Shown: positions 8,323-17,300, numbered from the stretch's first letter. The stretch is 64,000 bases of DNA from Salinimicrobium sp035607535 (GCF_035607535.1 NZ_JAYDZX010000004.1:33439-97438); one strand, 5' to 3'. A program made the numbers and translations. The notes: generated from the sequence alone by a model not told the origin.

Positions 8323-9933
8323 TTACTCAAACATTTCCGTTTTTAAAATTATCATTTGAGAATTTCCATAAATTATGATGTGCTCACCATCTGGAGAGGT
8401 AATAAGACCGCCTGAAAATGAACCTTTATTTCTTTGGTCTATTGGATATTTGAAGATTGTGCCACCGGTGTTATAGTCAATAAGCTCTATACCTGTATCT
8501 GTGTCTGAATTTATTGCGTAGATATGATTCGGCAATTCAGGGTCATACGAAAAATCTCCCATATAAAAGGGAGCAGAAGTTTTTTGGCTTAGGTACGACA
8601 TATCCTCTGAGATGATTTGTTGACTGCTGCTGCCGGAAACGTAGATCCTCTTATCCAATTTATTAGGAGTTATTCTCACTGCTCCTGCTCCACCATAATA
8701 GGTTTCCTGTAAGTCTATTTGCTCAAAAGATCCATTTGGGTTCAGGACGTTGATGTGGGAAGAGAAATGACTAATGGCATATAATTTTGAGGCGTCGTAG
8801 TTTAGCTTATAGCTCTGTAGCTGCATATCATCCTCAACTGTGTTGTTGGGTTCGGTCATTTCATCGGCATTTGAGCTGTCAATGAACCTCCATGTCATAC
8901 CCGATATATCTCTGCTTACTAAGGAGATAATACCTTTTCCGGCCTTGTTAAAACCAATAGAGTATGGATTCGTATAAGGGTGATCTGGATGGTCTGAACT
9001 TCCCGGTTCAATATGTATTTCTTTGATAAGCTCTCCAGTTTGGGAATAAACCTCTACTTTTTCTCCCGACCAGTTGGGAATGTAGATAAGGTCATTATGT
9101 GGATTAATGAAAAAATCTCCTCCATAAAAGCTCGTAGGGGAGTAGTCAAGACCTGTTTCAAACCTCATTTCCTGTTCATAGTTGCCTTCCTTTTCTGTAA
9201 ACTTGTAGATGTAACTTGCCTCACTATTTTCTCCCACACGAATTGAAAGAACCCACAGGTTATTCTCCTTGTCAAGAATAATTTTACGCACAGAGCCGGG
9301 GAAGCTGAACTTTTGCGAATAAAATTTTAGACTTACCAGATCTTCCAGCTTTCTATTGTCTTTGTCGATTATGGAATACTTATACCTAAAATCCCCACCC
9401 AATGGGGAAGGACCTTTGGTAAATTTTATACCACGGTTGTCATTAAAATATTCAACATCATCTTCCTTTATGAAAAAAGAAGTGGTCTCCGTTCCACTCA
9501 TGATGTAATTAAGCTTGACAGGTCTATTGAATAACAGGAATTTTGCTTCGTCCATTCGTAGGGAGGCATCAGATCCGGTGTAAGCAATCAGCTTTAGAGA
9601 GGCCTCTTCCTGAGTTAGCTCGATGCGAAGTTTCCTGGTGGCATATTGGAACATCAAATGACCATCCCGCGGTTCCCCATCAAAGTTCTCCTCTACTTCC
9701 AACTGCAGGTCACCGTCTCCATCGCCTCCGGTCACTGAAGGATTCACCCAATCGGGATGAGAAAGTATTTCCCATGTAACATTTGTGCTTATGGAAAGAT
9801 CAAAGCTTCTTCCTGCGGAGGAGGAATGAAGCACTGTTTTATTAAGTTCAAAATAAGGATCTTCTGTTTCTTTGGTTTCATCTTTACTGCAGGCAACTAA
9901 TGCTATAAGGAGCAGGAGGTAAATTTTTTTCAT
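8323..9933 (-). CDS. lipoprotein, BACON domain plus beta-propeller
   Basis: 536 residues. Lipobox LIALVACSKDE (cysteine 15). Residues about 40-115 form a BACON domain: FDLSISTNVTWEI, HPDWVNPS and a GHLMFQY / IELTQEE ending, which are the typical strands of this Bacteroidota carbohydrate- or mucin-associated module. The remainder is a YncE-like propeller with blades such as FINPHNDLIYIPNW, YDASKLYAISHF and ITSPDGEHIIIYG. It probably sits on the outer membrane facing outward. Neighbours are other lipoproteins, not a polysaccharide-utilisation locus, since no SusC/SusD is visible. Function unknown. Confidence 0.8.
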   Translation of the reverse strand: MKKIYLLLLIALVACSKDETKETEDPYFELNKTVLHSSSAGRSFDLSISTNVTWEILSHPDWVNPSVTGGDGDGDLQLEVEENFDGEPRDGHLMFQYATRKLRIELTQEEASLKLIAYTGSDASLRMDEAKFLLFNRPVKLNYIMSGTETTSFFIKEDDVEYFNDNRGIKFTKGPSPLGGDFRYKYSIIDKDNRKLEDLVSLKFYSQKFSFPGSVRKIILDKENNLWVLSIRVGENSEASYIYKFTEKEGNYEQEMRFETGLDYSPTSFYGGDFFINPHNDLIYIPNWSGEKVEVYSQTGELIKEIHIEPGSSDHPDHPYTNPYSIGFNKAGKGIISLVSRDISGMTWRFIDSSNADEMTEPNNTVEDDMQLQSYKLNYDASKLYAISHFSSHINVLNPNGSFEQIDLQETYYGGAGAVRITPNKLDKRIYVSGSSSQQIISEDMSYLSQKTSAPFYMGDFSYDPELPNHIYAINSDTDTGIELIDYNTGGTIFKYPIDQRNKGSFSGGLITSPDGEHIIIYGNSQMIILKTEMFE

Positions 9934-10068
9934 TTGAGGCTTTTTATTTCAACATTTAAAGAAAACGAACAAAGATTAAAAAGTAGGGAAGAGTAATAAT
10001 TATATAATTCCAGGATGCTATTAAAGATTTTTTTAAAATGCGAACCGCCTATTTTGAGGAAGAAAAAA

Positions 10069-11316
10069 TTATTCACTATAGCCAACCTTTGGAAGCGATT
10101 CAGTTTTGGGTTTACTAATACGAAAAAGTTTCCTGTAGGTAAGACACCTCCAAAGCCATTCCAGTGGACCAAACCTGAAGTACGTCAGCCAAAGCTTACT
10201 AAAAAGTACCTGCAAGGCGAAAACAGCAAAGGCTATTGAAAGGGTTTGCCACGGACTAAAGCCTTCGTAAAAAGAAAATCCTACTGAAGAGAAAAGAAAT
10301 AGTCCAATACCGCTTTGCATGATATAGTTAGAGAGGGCCATTCTTCCCACATGCCGTAGGGGCTTCAAAAGATATCTTGCTTTCGTGTTGTACCAAAGCC
10401 AACCCAGAAACCACAGATAGAACAGTCCCATCATAACATCTGAAACTACCATCACTTTTTTTAGATAGGGCCTGAAAAGCTCACTGGCATAGATCCCGGT
10501 TTCCGGTAAATAGAAAAGAAACAGGATTCTGTAGCTGTTAGTGGCTATTGCTATCAGGATCATAGGAATACTTATCCTTTTGATGAAGAAATCAAGAGAA
10601 TTGTAGATCCTGTTTTTGCCAATATACAGCCCCAAAAGGAACATAGAAAGTGCAATGGGACCTAAAAAGCCAAACAGCATGGGAATATTTGCCATATACT
10701 CCTTAAGGCGGAGTTGCAGACCGTCAAAATAAGATCCTTCAGAAATTATATGGTGTACCGAAGCCCCGTCCAAACCGCTCAGGTAACTTCCCGGATCGAA
10801 TTTCAGCTGCTCGAACAGGAAGAAGAAAATGTCATCATAGAACGGGAACAACAGGAAGAAGACCGAGAGGGACAGAATTAATTTATTGGATCTCTTCAGG
10901 AACAAAGTAACCATTAGTCCCAGGATTGCATATAGATTTAGAACATCACCAGACCAGAGGAAAACGATATGACACGCTCCGATTAAAAAGAGGATGAACA
11001 TTCTTCTGGCAAAGAAAGAAAATCTAAGGCTGCCTTTTTCCTTCATTTTGAGGGCCTGCATGGAAATTCCCAGTCCAAACAAAAGAGAGAAAATAGGGAA
11101 GAACTTAGTATAAAAGAACAGCTGGAGAATGCGTTCTGCAAATTGATCTATTCCAGAAGTCCATTGTTTTGCAAACTCATCCTGATTAAGAAAGGTGGAA
11201 TTCATAATCACACTGTTTACTACGAAAATTCCCAAAATGGCAAAGCCGCGGTAAACATCTAAGAGATCAATTCTTTTGGATTTGGTGGTGGGTTTAATTG
11301 CTCCTGAAGATTTCAA
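10069..11316 (-). CDS. DUF418 family membrane protein
   Basis: 415 residues with about ten membrane segments. The N-terminal RIDLLDVYRGFAILGIFVVN and the C-terminal region with VGRMALSNYIMQSGIG and FGPLEWLWRCLTY are the hallmarks of the DUF418/YeiB family, thought to be transporters or acyltransferase-like membrane proteins of unsettled substrate. The first codon of the open frame is TTG at 11316; no ATG lies between the upstream stop and the conserved start of the domain, so TTG is the likely start. It ends in a basic soluble tail. Confidence 0.85.
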   Translation of the reverse strand: MKSSGAIKPTTKSKRIDLLDVYRGFAILGIFVVNSVIMNSTFLNQDEFAKQWTSGIDQFAERILQLFFYTKFFPIFSLLFGLGISMQALKMKEKGSLRFSFFARRMFILFLIGACHIVFLWSGDVLNLYAILGLMVTLFLKRSNKLILSLSVFFLLFPFYDDIFFFLFEQLKFDPGSYLSGLDGASVHHIISEGSYFDGLQLRLKEYMANIPMLFGFLGPIALSMFLLGLYIGKNRIYNSLDFFIKRISIPMILIAIATNSYRILFLFYLPETGIYASELFRPYLKKVMVVSDVMMGLFYLWFLGWLWYNTKARYLLKPLRHVGRMALSNYIMQSGIGLFLFSSVGFSFYEGFSPWQTLSIAFAVFALQVLFSKLWLTYFRFGPLEWLWRCLTYRKLFRISKPKTESLPKVGYSE

Positions 11317-11521
11317 AAATCGAGGCTTTATGAAAAAATGTTCAAGTTAAAACTTTTAATTAAAATCTTCTGTCGGGAAAATTTAAAGATTCTATCTTTT
11401 AAGTATATAGTTCAGGAAGACCTTCTTGTACAAGAAAGATCCAGCTATAGAAAATTCTACAGCCGGATTGACAGATTAGAAAATAAAGAAAAAAAACCTT
11501 ATGAAAACCTCACATGCTTTA

Positions 11522-12331
11522 CTATGCAAGCTGAGCTGAAGTTTTTTGAGGGCGGGGATATGCTTTGTACATGATGATCACCTGAAACAATCCTGCCAGC
11601 ATCTGGATAGGAAGACCTAGCGGATTAAGGAAAAGGAAGAATATTCCTGCACTTATTTCTAAAAGTCCGGCGACAAGACAGAGTGAGCCAAGCCCTTTCC
11701 GCAGCCGGATAAGAGATATCCCGAAGATGATTCCCAGAACCCCGAAAGCAACAGATATTCCCATGGAGATCAAAAGAGGATCTACAGGATTCCAGAAGAG
11801 GGAGGTGATTTCGTGTGTTATGGTAAAGATCATAAGTGCCATAAGAAGCAGTGCCGAGATCCTTAGCAGGGGATTGCGGAAGATAGCTCCCAGGGCGACA
11901 AAGCCTCTAAAAAAGAATAGAAAGGAGCCCAAAACGAGTAGCTTGATCATAAGGTAAAAGGTCTGATTGTATCCTTCCACCGGAAAGAAAAAGTAGGTGG
12001 AGGTTCCTGAAAGGTCTTCAGAAATTCTCATGAAGTCCATAGGACCTTCTAAAAATCCGAGAAGTAAATAGACGATCCCAAAGATCCAGCCTAACTGCAG
12101 GAGCTTGTTTTTACCTAAAGTAGAATTTTTCTCCTCCCGAATATCCTTTAGGTCATGGCCCATGGCTGCAAGAATTGTTTTCACTGTATAACTGCGCGGA
12201 GTGACCTCGCCGGTCTCAATGCGCTGAATCGTTCTCACGCTGATGTTGCAGAGATCCACCAGCTCTTCCTGAGTTAATCCTTTTTCTTTTCTAAGTTCTG
12301 CAATTTTTAAACCCAGTTCCGGCTGTTTCAT
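11522..12331 (-). CDS. XRE-type regulator with membrane domain
   Basis: 269 residues from the ATG at 12331, chosen because the helix-turn-helix starts there (MKQPELGLKIAELRKEKGLT). Residues 8-62 are an XRE/Cro HTH: LTQEELVDLCNISVRTIQRIETGEVTP. After a charged linker follow six hydrophobic segments to the end. One-component regulators with an HTH fused to a membrane domain are common in Bacteroidota and probably sense membrane or extracytoplasmic signals. No target is evident; the adjacent DUF418 gene is a candidate by proximity only. Confidence 0.8.
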   Translation of the reverse strand: MKQPELGLKIAELRKEKGLTQEELVDLCNISVRTIQRIETGEVTPRSYTVKTILAAMGHDLKDIREEKNSTLGKNKLLQLGWIFGIVYLLLGFLEGPMDFMRISEDLSGTSTYFFFPVEGYNQTFYLMIKLLVLGSFLFFFRGFVALGAIFRNPLLRISALLLMALMIFTITHEITSLFWNPVDPLLISMGISVAFGVLGIIFGISLIRLRKGLGSLCLVAGLLEISAGIFFLFLNPLGLPIQMLAGLFQVIIMYKAYPRPQKTSAQLA

Positions 12332-12684
12332 AATTGATAATTTTTGATGTTGTACGTTTCTTTTGTTCATAGCAATATTATCCGGAACAGCAGAAAAGTA
12401 CAAAATTTAGGGGATTACTTCACCCGTCATTTACCCGCCATTCGCTGTGAATAGCCATGAATACCGGAGGGAGAGAACTAGAGAGTGAAAAAGAGGAGGG
12501 AGATCCCGCGCAGACTTTAGGTTATTTTGAAAAAACAATTGTCCAAAACTGTATTCTTATCAATTCGACTACTCAAAAGAAAAAGGTTAAAAAACTGAGC
12601 AAAATTAGAGGTCTGGCAAATGTCATTTTTGAAAAGGTAAGGAACTGCTTTGTTTTTCTTTTAGTGGCTTCCGATTCAATGCTA

Positions 12685-13140
12685 TTATTGAATTATAAAA
12701 GAAATGGTTTTTGAAATATTTCCTGCACTTGAACCTACAATAGTTTCATATTCAATGATCTGTCCTGCCGAAAAAAGATTTGAAGGTATCATAATGTCGA
12801 TTTCTTTAATATACCGGGTAGTGCCATTATCATGCTCATAAAATCCTCCCATGGGTACTTCGTTGGTGATTTCAATTCTCTCTCCTTTATCAACAGTCCT
12901 AAAGAACCTGGGGGAACTACCATCGTTAGACTGTATACTTATCTGTAGGATCAATGGTTTTCCTGGAGTGGTGAAGGAGGTGTATATGGTATCTTCAGTA
13001 ACTTCATGCTCATCATTGTGGGCATAATCATCAAAAGTGGAATACTTGATCCAGGTATCGGAAAAATCCGGCTCAGTACTACAGGAAATATTTAAAAGCG
13101 GCAATGAAAAAGTGAGGATAATAGATGCTAATCTTTTCAT
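12685..13140 (-). CDS. small lipoprotein of unknown function
   Basis: 151 residues. Lipobox LLNISCSTE with the cysteine at residue 20. The mature part is beta-rich (TPGKPLILQISIQSN, GERIEITNEVP, GQIIEYETIVGSS) and acidic, suggestive of a single immunoglobulin-like sandwich, though no family is recognised. It lies 27 bases downstream of the small barrel gene on the same strand, so the two are probably co-transcribed. Confidence 0.65.
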   Translation of the reverse strand: MKRLASIILTFSLPLLNISCSTEPDFSDTWIKYSTFDDYAHNDEHEVTEDTIYTSFTTPGKPLILQISIQSNDGSSPRFFRTVDKGERIEITNEVPMGGFYEHDNGTTRYIKEIDIMIPSNLFSAGQIIEYETIVGSSAGNISKTISFIIQ

Positions 13141-13167
13141 GCTTATCGCGTTTGGTTTGACTTTTAT

Positions 13168-13731
13168 TTAGAACCGGTACCCAATTCTGAGGTGCAGGTT
13201 AAGGGCAAGATCACTTTCATTTTTAAGATAGCCGGCTGCTTTAGCAAAGGTATACTTATAGCCCAGTCCAATTCCGGTTTCATAGGTAAAGTGGCTGCCA
13301 ATGTGCCTCCTTATTCCCCATGTAGGTATTATGGACACATCACTTATAACTCTGATATTTTCATAGTTGGAGATCACAAACCAATCGGGATGATAGTTGG
13401 TTTGTAGGGATAGGAAATTTCCTGAATTCCCATCTGTTCTTCTGGATTTTCTTTCCCTTTTGTTGAGATTGTAGTACCATCTCGGCTCAAGACTAATTAC
13501 CGGGGCCAGTAAAAAACCCACCTTGTCGTAATAACTTCCCGCCCAGAGTCCTGTGTCAAAGCCCACTTCACTTCTCAAGGCGAACTCTTTGGAAAGTGCG
13601 GTTTCGTTATGGAGCCACAGGCCCAAAATTCCGCTCTGGATGCCGTAGGTGGATTTTTCTACACTTGCGTTTTGAGAATTAGCAAAAAAGCAAAGGCCAC
13701 AAAAGGCGAGGGACAGGAAAAATTTTTTCAT
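13168..13731 (-). CDS. small outer-membrane beta-barrel protein
   Basis: 187 residues from ATG 13731; the codon before is TTG. Signal peptide MKKFFLSLAFCGLCFFANSQ. The mature chain alternates polar and hydrophobic residues (FALRSEVGFD, VISLEPRWYYNL, GSHFTYETGIGLGYKYTF) and ends in LNLHLRIGYRF, an aromatic terminal strand typical of outer-membrane barrels recognised by BamA. It is probably an eight-stranded barrel. It shares a transcript with the small lipoprotein that follows. No specific function can be read. Confidence 0.7.
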   Translation of the reverse strand: MKKFFLSLAFCGLCFFANSQNASVEKSTYGIQSGILGLWLHNETALSKEFALRSEVGFDTGLWAGSYYDKVGFLLAPVISLEPRWYYNLNKRERKSRRTDGNSGNFLSLQTNYHPDWFVISNYENIRVISDVSIIPTWGIRRHIGSHFTYETGIGLGYKYTFAKAAGYLKNESDLALNLHLRIGYRF

Positions 13732-14105
13732 CAATAAGAGGATTCATTTGCCCGAGATCTGGTCCCGGCATCCAATACGGATCGGGAAAGAGGACGGAAT
13801 TTCAACTTTGGATCTTTAGAGGTAGGGAAGGAAAAAGATCTGGAGACCAATATAGTTAAAATTTTCAAGAAGCTTACGGGAAGCCCGTAGAAGGCTCTAT
13901 TAAAGGAGAGCGGCTCCTAAAACGGTATTTTTCGGTGGTATTTTACTGGAACAGCACCTGAAAAATATAGATTTAGGGTTTACGCGTTATTCTTGCCGGT
14001 GTAGCTACGTACCGGGTGACGAAAGTGGCGGGTTTTCACTATAGAAATGATTGGGAAACCAACCTTCAAAAAGGCCATTTTTGATGCCTCTAATTGCAAA
14101 GCGTT
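13732..14105. other. 374-bp non-coding stretch
   Basis: No convincing gene. It holds a palindrome copy at 14066-14084 just past the stop of the plug-like gene, and around 13820-13880 a stretch that resembles 15388-15460 beyond the nuclease cassette (shared GGTAGGGAAG and AATATA), which may be decayed duplicated DNA. Confidence 0.5.
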
Positions 14106-14501
14106 CTAATTTTTTAATTGTATCAATATCAATCCATTTCTGGCGCTCGTCCCGTAGAGTGCCATTGCAGTGTAGTCGTTCTTTGGAAAAACTTTTATTT
14201 CTGCAACATCTTTCCATTTGTATTGATCAAGATTCTCAAGGTTCGTTATATTTCCATTCAGTACCACTAGGGGCAGAGGGTTAAAAGGGAAACTACTACG
14301 AGCAGGACGAATTCCTTTGTAGGTGATGGTATCCGACTTGTAATCGGGTTTCATATTTGTAGTGGAATCAATGACATAACCAATCTGAAATTTAAAAATT
14401 GAGTCTACTTTTTTACCGAGGTCAAGTACAGTATCTAATTCCTGAGCGCTAGAGGAAGCTCCAATAAGCCCGAGAAAACAAAAAGCGGCGAATAATTTCA
14501 T
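14106..14501 (-). CDS. secreted mini TonB-plug-like protein
   Basis: 131 residues with a signal peptide (MKLFAAFCFLGLIGASSSAQ). The second half reads like the end of a TonB-dependent receptor plug domain: PLVVLNGN, then DVAEIKVFPKND, then TAMALYGTSARNGLILIQLK, where the family has the pattern I-E-V-L-K-D, A-x-YG-x-x-x-x-NG-V-I-x-I-x-T-K. There is no barrel and no carboxypeptidase-like N-domain. Free-standing plug proteins of this type occur in Flavobacteriia but have no assigned role; a periplasmic interaction with TonB partners is inference. It precedes a palindrome copy and follows the cassette-like element. Confidence 0.65.
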   Translation of the reverse strand: MKLFAAFCFLGLIGASSSAQELDTVLDLGKKVDSIFKFQIGYVIDSTTNMKPDYKSDTITYKGIRPARSSFPFNPLPLVVLNGNITNLENLDQYKWKDVAEIKVFPKNDYTAMALYGTSARNGLILIQLKN

Positions 14502-14512
14502 TTTTCAGTGGT

Positions 14513-14570
14513 TTGTGTGCTAGCCAACGGTTTCGAATAACGCAAGTTGCGGCTTGGTGGCTGGAATTTG
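14513..14570 (-). repeat. imperfect palindromic cassette-end-like element
   Basis: On the minus strand this reads AGCCACCAAGCCGCAACTTG, then CGTTATTCGAAACCGTTGGC, an imperfect palindrome whose outer parts (AGCCACC and GTTGGCTAGC) echo the GTTAGCC/GGCTAAC core repeats flanking the GIY-YIG gene. It may be the far end of a mobile cassette. Confidence 0.45.
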
Positions 14571-14645
14571 TCCGATAAAAACTTTTTTTTAAAGGTAGTC
14601 AAAAATCTTATTTATAGGAGGTATCCTTCAGTTGTGATATTCAGT

Positions 14646-14655
14646 GTTAGCCACC
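14646..14655 (+). repeat. cassette inverted repeat, left copy
   Basis: GTTAGCCACC, the exact reverse complement of 15314-15323. It contains the TAA stop of the GIY-YIG gene. Confidence 0.7.
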
Positions 14656-15297
14656 GCATTTTTCTTTTAGTTCCAGTTTTTTTATTCTTGATTTTATGGC
14701 TCCAGCGTTGCGACCAAAGATTTGACTCAGTTCGGTAATCGATTTTCCTTCACAAAAAAGTCTTTCAAGTTCTCCGTCGCTTTCGGGAGTCCATCTCTCA
14801 TAGGCATATTGATCCTTTACTTGTTTTTCAGCTTTTGTGTAGGCTTTTTTAACTCCTCGTTTACCTTTTTGGTTATATTTTGGAGTCAGTTTTGCGTACA
14901 GACGTTCTTCAAGTTCCTTTCGTCCGAGATCAACAACAATATAGGACAAGGTCAGATGTTTCTGAATTCTGTCGTTCAGCATTAGTTCAATTTCGTCTGC
15001 AAAACTCTTTTTAGATGTCGCCTTTTCATAAGAGAGATGCTCTGAATAATGATTGCTTCCTAGATTCCTTCTTACTGTATGATTTTTGGTATTGAGTACA
15101 TCATTCATTCGTCCTCGAATGCTTCCTGATTCTCCCACATAACAGATCTCTCCTTCTTCTCGAAATAAATAAACCGCTGATTGATTGGGAAATGAATTTG
15201 CCCAATCACGTGTTAATTCGATTGGTTTTCTTTCTGATTCAATCAACAGTTTATGCTCAAGTTTGAGCAAATATTCTTCTATTTCTGTTTTTTTCAT
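14647..15297 (-). CDS. GIY-YIG nuclease with C-terminal HTH
   Basis: 216 residues. The GIY-YIG motif is AVYLF followed 8 residues later by ICYVGES, with the catalytic arginine region IRGRM and the glutamate in KELEERLYAKLTPKYN. The C-terminal 45 residues (YERWTPESDGELERLF, ITELSQIFGRNAGAIKSRIKKL) form a Myb/sigma-like HTH often seen fused to bacterial DNA-acting domains. It is therefore probably a DNA-binding endonuclease, acting in repair, restriction or element mobility. A perfect 10-bp inverted repeat brackets the gene and includes its stop codon, suggesting that the gene moves as a cassette. Confidence 0.8.
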   Translation of the reverse strand: MKKTEIEEYLLKLEHKLLIESERKPIELTRDWANSFPNQSAVYLFREEGEICYVGESGSIRGRMNDVLNTKNHTVRRNLGSNHYSEHLSYEKATSKKSFADEIELMLNDRIQKHLTLSYIVVDLGRKELEERLYAKLTPKYNQKGKRGVKKAYTKAEKQVKDQYAYERWTPESDGELERLFCEGKSITELSQIFGRNAGAIKSRIKKLELKEKCGG

Positions 15298-15689
15298 CTT
15301 TAGGAGATTATATGGTGGCTAACGTGTTAGCCCCAATATATTCTAGAATTTTATAATTCCAGGGACGGGATAAAAGCAATTTTTTTGATCTGCGATAGCG
15401 GTAGGGAAGAAGGAGCAGGATCTCTCTACTAATATAGGGGTAAATATTCTTACATCCCTCAGTGGAGGCGGGAAAAAGTCTCTTAAGAGCTGATCCCGTG
15501 TCAGCCCAGTCTTCCGGGAAACGTATTGCAGAAATAGGATGTGGTTACCCGAAGTCAGGCAACTTTTGGTAAATTTTGTAATGTAGAGGCCAACCTTCTG
15601 TTCCTGGCCGGTAAAGGCACACCCGAAAAAGTCCGGGACCCGATGTTCCCTATTCATAAGTATCAGGCATCCCGTTCGCAGTTCTAGTT
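15298..15689. other. 392-bp non-coding stretch
   Basis: Apart from the cassette repeat at 15314-15332 nothing is convincing. A 104-codon frame here has no start context or recognisable domain. Part (15388-15460) loosely resembles 13820-13880. Confidence 0.5.
15314..15332 (+). repeat. cassette inverted repeat, right copy, with internal palindrome
   Basis: GGTGGCTAAC matches 14646-14655 inverted. It runs into GGCTAAC-GT-GTTAGCC (15317-15332), a perfect 7-bp inverted repeat with a 2-base spacer, like a recombination core site. Confidence 0.65.
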
Positions 15690-17054
15690 TTAGTCCTCTT
15701 CGGGTTCAGGTCCCCAGAGGTATTGATTGCCCATGTTCAGGTTAGCGAATTCAATGATCACCGATTCCCCTTCGACCTCGCGTTGCACTTCCCCCACGAC
15801 CTCGTAGACCGATGCCGGGAGCGATGATGCCTGCTCAATATGATGTGGAGACCAGACAAAAATATTATCACCGTAAACATCCTCGGCATCAATGCTGACC
15901 TGCAAGCTTTCCTCTATCAGGAACTTCGTAGGTGCCGAAACCAAAATTGAACCGTCCAGGCTGGAGCGAGCATCCTCACTAAATGGTCCTTTCCACACCA
16001 ACAGGTTGTCACCAAAAAAATCTTCACTGTTGATTTTTACTCTCCTACTGCCATCTGTCACCCGAAAAACTGCCGGGGTGGAAGCAGTTACTGAGCTCTT
16101 GAGCTCCGGCGTTGGAGATTTCCGGTTCTTAAGCACCCAATTAAAGATGTTGTCGCCGGCCTGATCCTCAAAGTCGATATTTACGTCGCGGCTGTCGGCG
16201 ACGATAAAGGTGGTGGGCACATCGAAACGAAGTGGACCGCCAATACTATCGCTGCTCCCTGCAATCCAATCGAGTGTCATATCCCCGGCGCTATCCTCAA
16301 AATTGATCTTTACCCTATCGCTGCGTTCTATACGAAAGGTCAGGGGCACCTCAATGTCCATTGACCCACCTACGAAGGACGCCGAGTGCTGTTCGCCACC
16401 ATTCCAGTTAAATTCGTTATCGCAGAGCACATCTTCAATATCGATCTCGATGTCCTCGCTATCAAAAACTTCGATCTTTACAGACATAACGATCTTGAGA
16501 GATCCTCCTACCAAACCGGAGCGTTGAGCTTGCGAGGGTATGTTCCCTTTAGAGTTCTTGCTAACTGTCCAGGTGAAGAAGTTATCCGTAAAGATATCTT
16601 CCAGGTCCACCAGAATGCGTTTGCTGTTGGAGACCCGGATGAGCACAGGCATGTCAACCTTGAATTCCCCGCCGATAGTGCCAGGCTTATTTCCCGGGAA
16701 CCCGGAATTTTGCCAGGTGAATTTGTTGTCCCCGAAGATGTCTTCAATGTTCAAGGTGTCGTCCCGGCTGTTGGTCACGTTAATACTGACGGGGAGCGAC
16801 ACCTTAAAGTCACCAAAATTATTGCCATTGCTTTCGCCCCGATTGCCCGACCAGACCAGTGTTGTATCGCTGAAAAAATCCCCAAATTCAATATTCTCTC
16901 CGTTTAAATCCAAGATGTTGATGTCCACGGAATCATAGAGCTCGTAGGTGCCAGACTGCGATTGCCGCTTCCCGTTATTTGCGTACTGGTCCAACACACA
17001 GGAAGTCAAAAACAAGGAAAACATAATCGCAAAAAAAGCTACATGTATTTTCAT
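15690..17054 (-). CDS. lipoprotein of eight to nine ED-GDN-W repeats
   Basis: 454 residues. Lipobox FLTSCVLDQ (cysteine 19). From about residue 45 the whole chain is a tandem repeat of 43-55 residues. Each unit begins with a strand and acidic loop of pattern [VI]x[IV][DN]xEDxxGDNxFxW, for example NIEDIFGDNKFTW, DIEDVLCDNEFNW, DFEDQAGDNIFNW and DAEDVYGDNIFVW. A variable Gly/Ser-rich linker follows, and then a strand pair of pattern GGxxxVxxPxxFxVxxS. Eight full units and a terminal partial one (NLNMGNQYLW) can be counted. The regular D, E, D, N spacing would suit metal-ion binding, which is inference. I know no family with this repeat. Confidence 0.75.
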   Translation of the reverse strand: MKIHVAFFAIMFSLFLTSCVLDQYANNGKRQSQSGTYELYDSVDINILDLNGENIEFGDFFSDTTLVWSGNRGESNGNNFGDFKVSLPVSINVTNSRDDTLNIEDIFGDNKFTWQNSGFPGNKPGTIGGEFKVDMPVLIRVSNSKRILVDLEDIFTDNFFTWTVSKNSKGNIPSQAQRSGLVGGSLKIVMSVKIEVFDSEDIEIDIEDVLCDNEFNWNGGEQHSASFVGGSMDIEVPLTFRIERSDRVKINFEDSAGDMTLDWIAGSSDSIGGPLRFDVPTTFIVADSRDVNIDFEDQAGDNIFNWVLKNRKSPTPELKSSVTASTPAVFRVTDGSRRVKINSEDFFGDNLLVWKGPFSEDARSSLDGSILVSAPTKFLIEESLQVSIDAEDVYGDNIFVWSPHHIEQASSLPASVYEVVGEVQREVEGESVIIEFANLNMGNQYLWGPEPEED

Positions 17055-17300
17055 TAAGTCGGTTTTTAATTGCTGCTATTTGCATTTAAGTACCTGGTAT
17101 TCTGTAATTTAATAAAATACTCGTGCCTACACATGAATTGAATTTTAAACTTTTCTTAATGCCGTTTGGACAAATTGTCTGTTTCAAAAACTGCTGGATC
17201 TATAGTAAGAAATAATAGGATTATGAGTTCCTTTGAGCGCGGGGCATGGTGAATTGCCACCGAATCCTATGAACAACCATGGGGAATCATGCTCCTAATA

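Noticed and set aside
11338..11574. 78-codon plus-strand frame between two minus-strand genes
   Set aside because: AT-rich chance frame overlapping the regulator's 3' end.
12457..12714. 85-codon plus-strand frame
   Set aside because: Overlaps the end of the small lipoprotein gene, no recognisable domain, and contains part of the recurrent palindrome.
15343..15657. 104-codon minus-strand frame
   Set aside because: No signal, domain or start context; composition unlike neighbouring genes; overlaps apparent decayed sequence.
16210..16938. Long frames on the plus strand opposite the repeat lipoprotein
   Set aside because: They arise from the periodic base composition of the repeat gene; no protein-like features.
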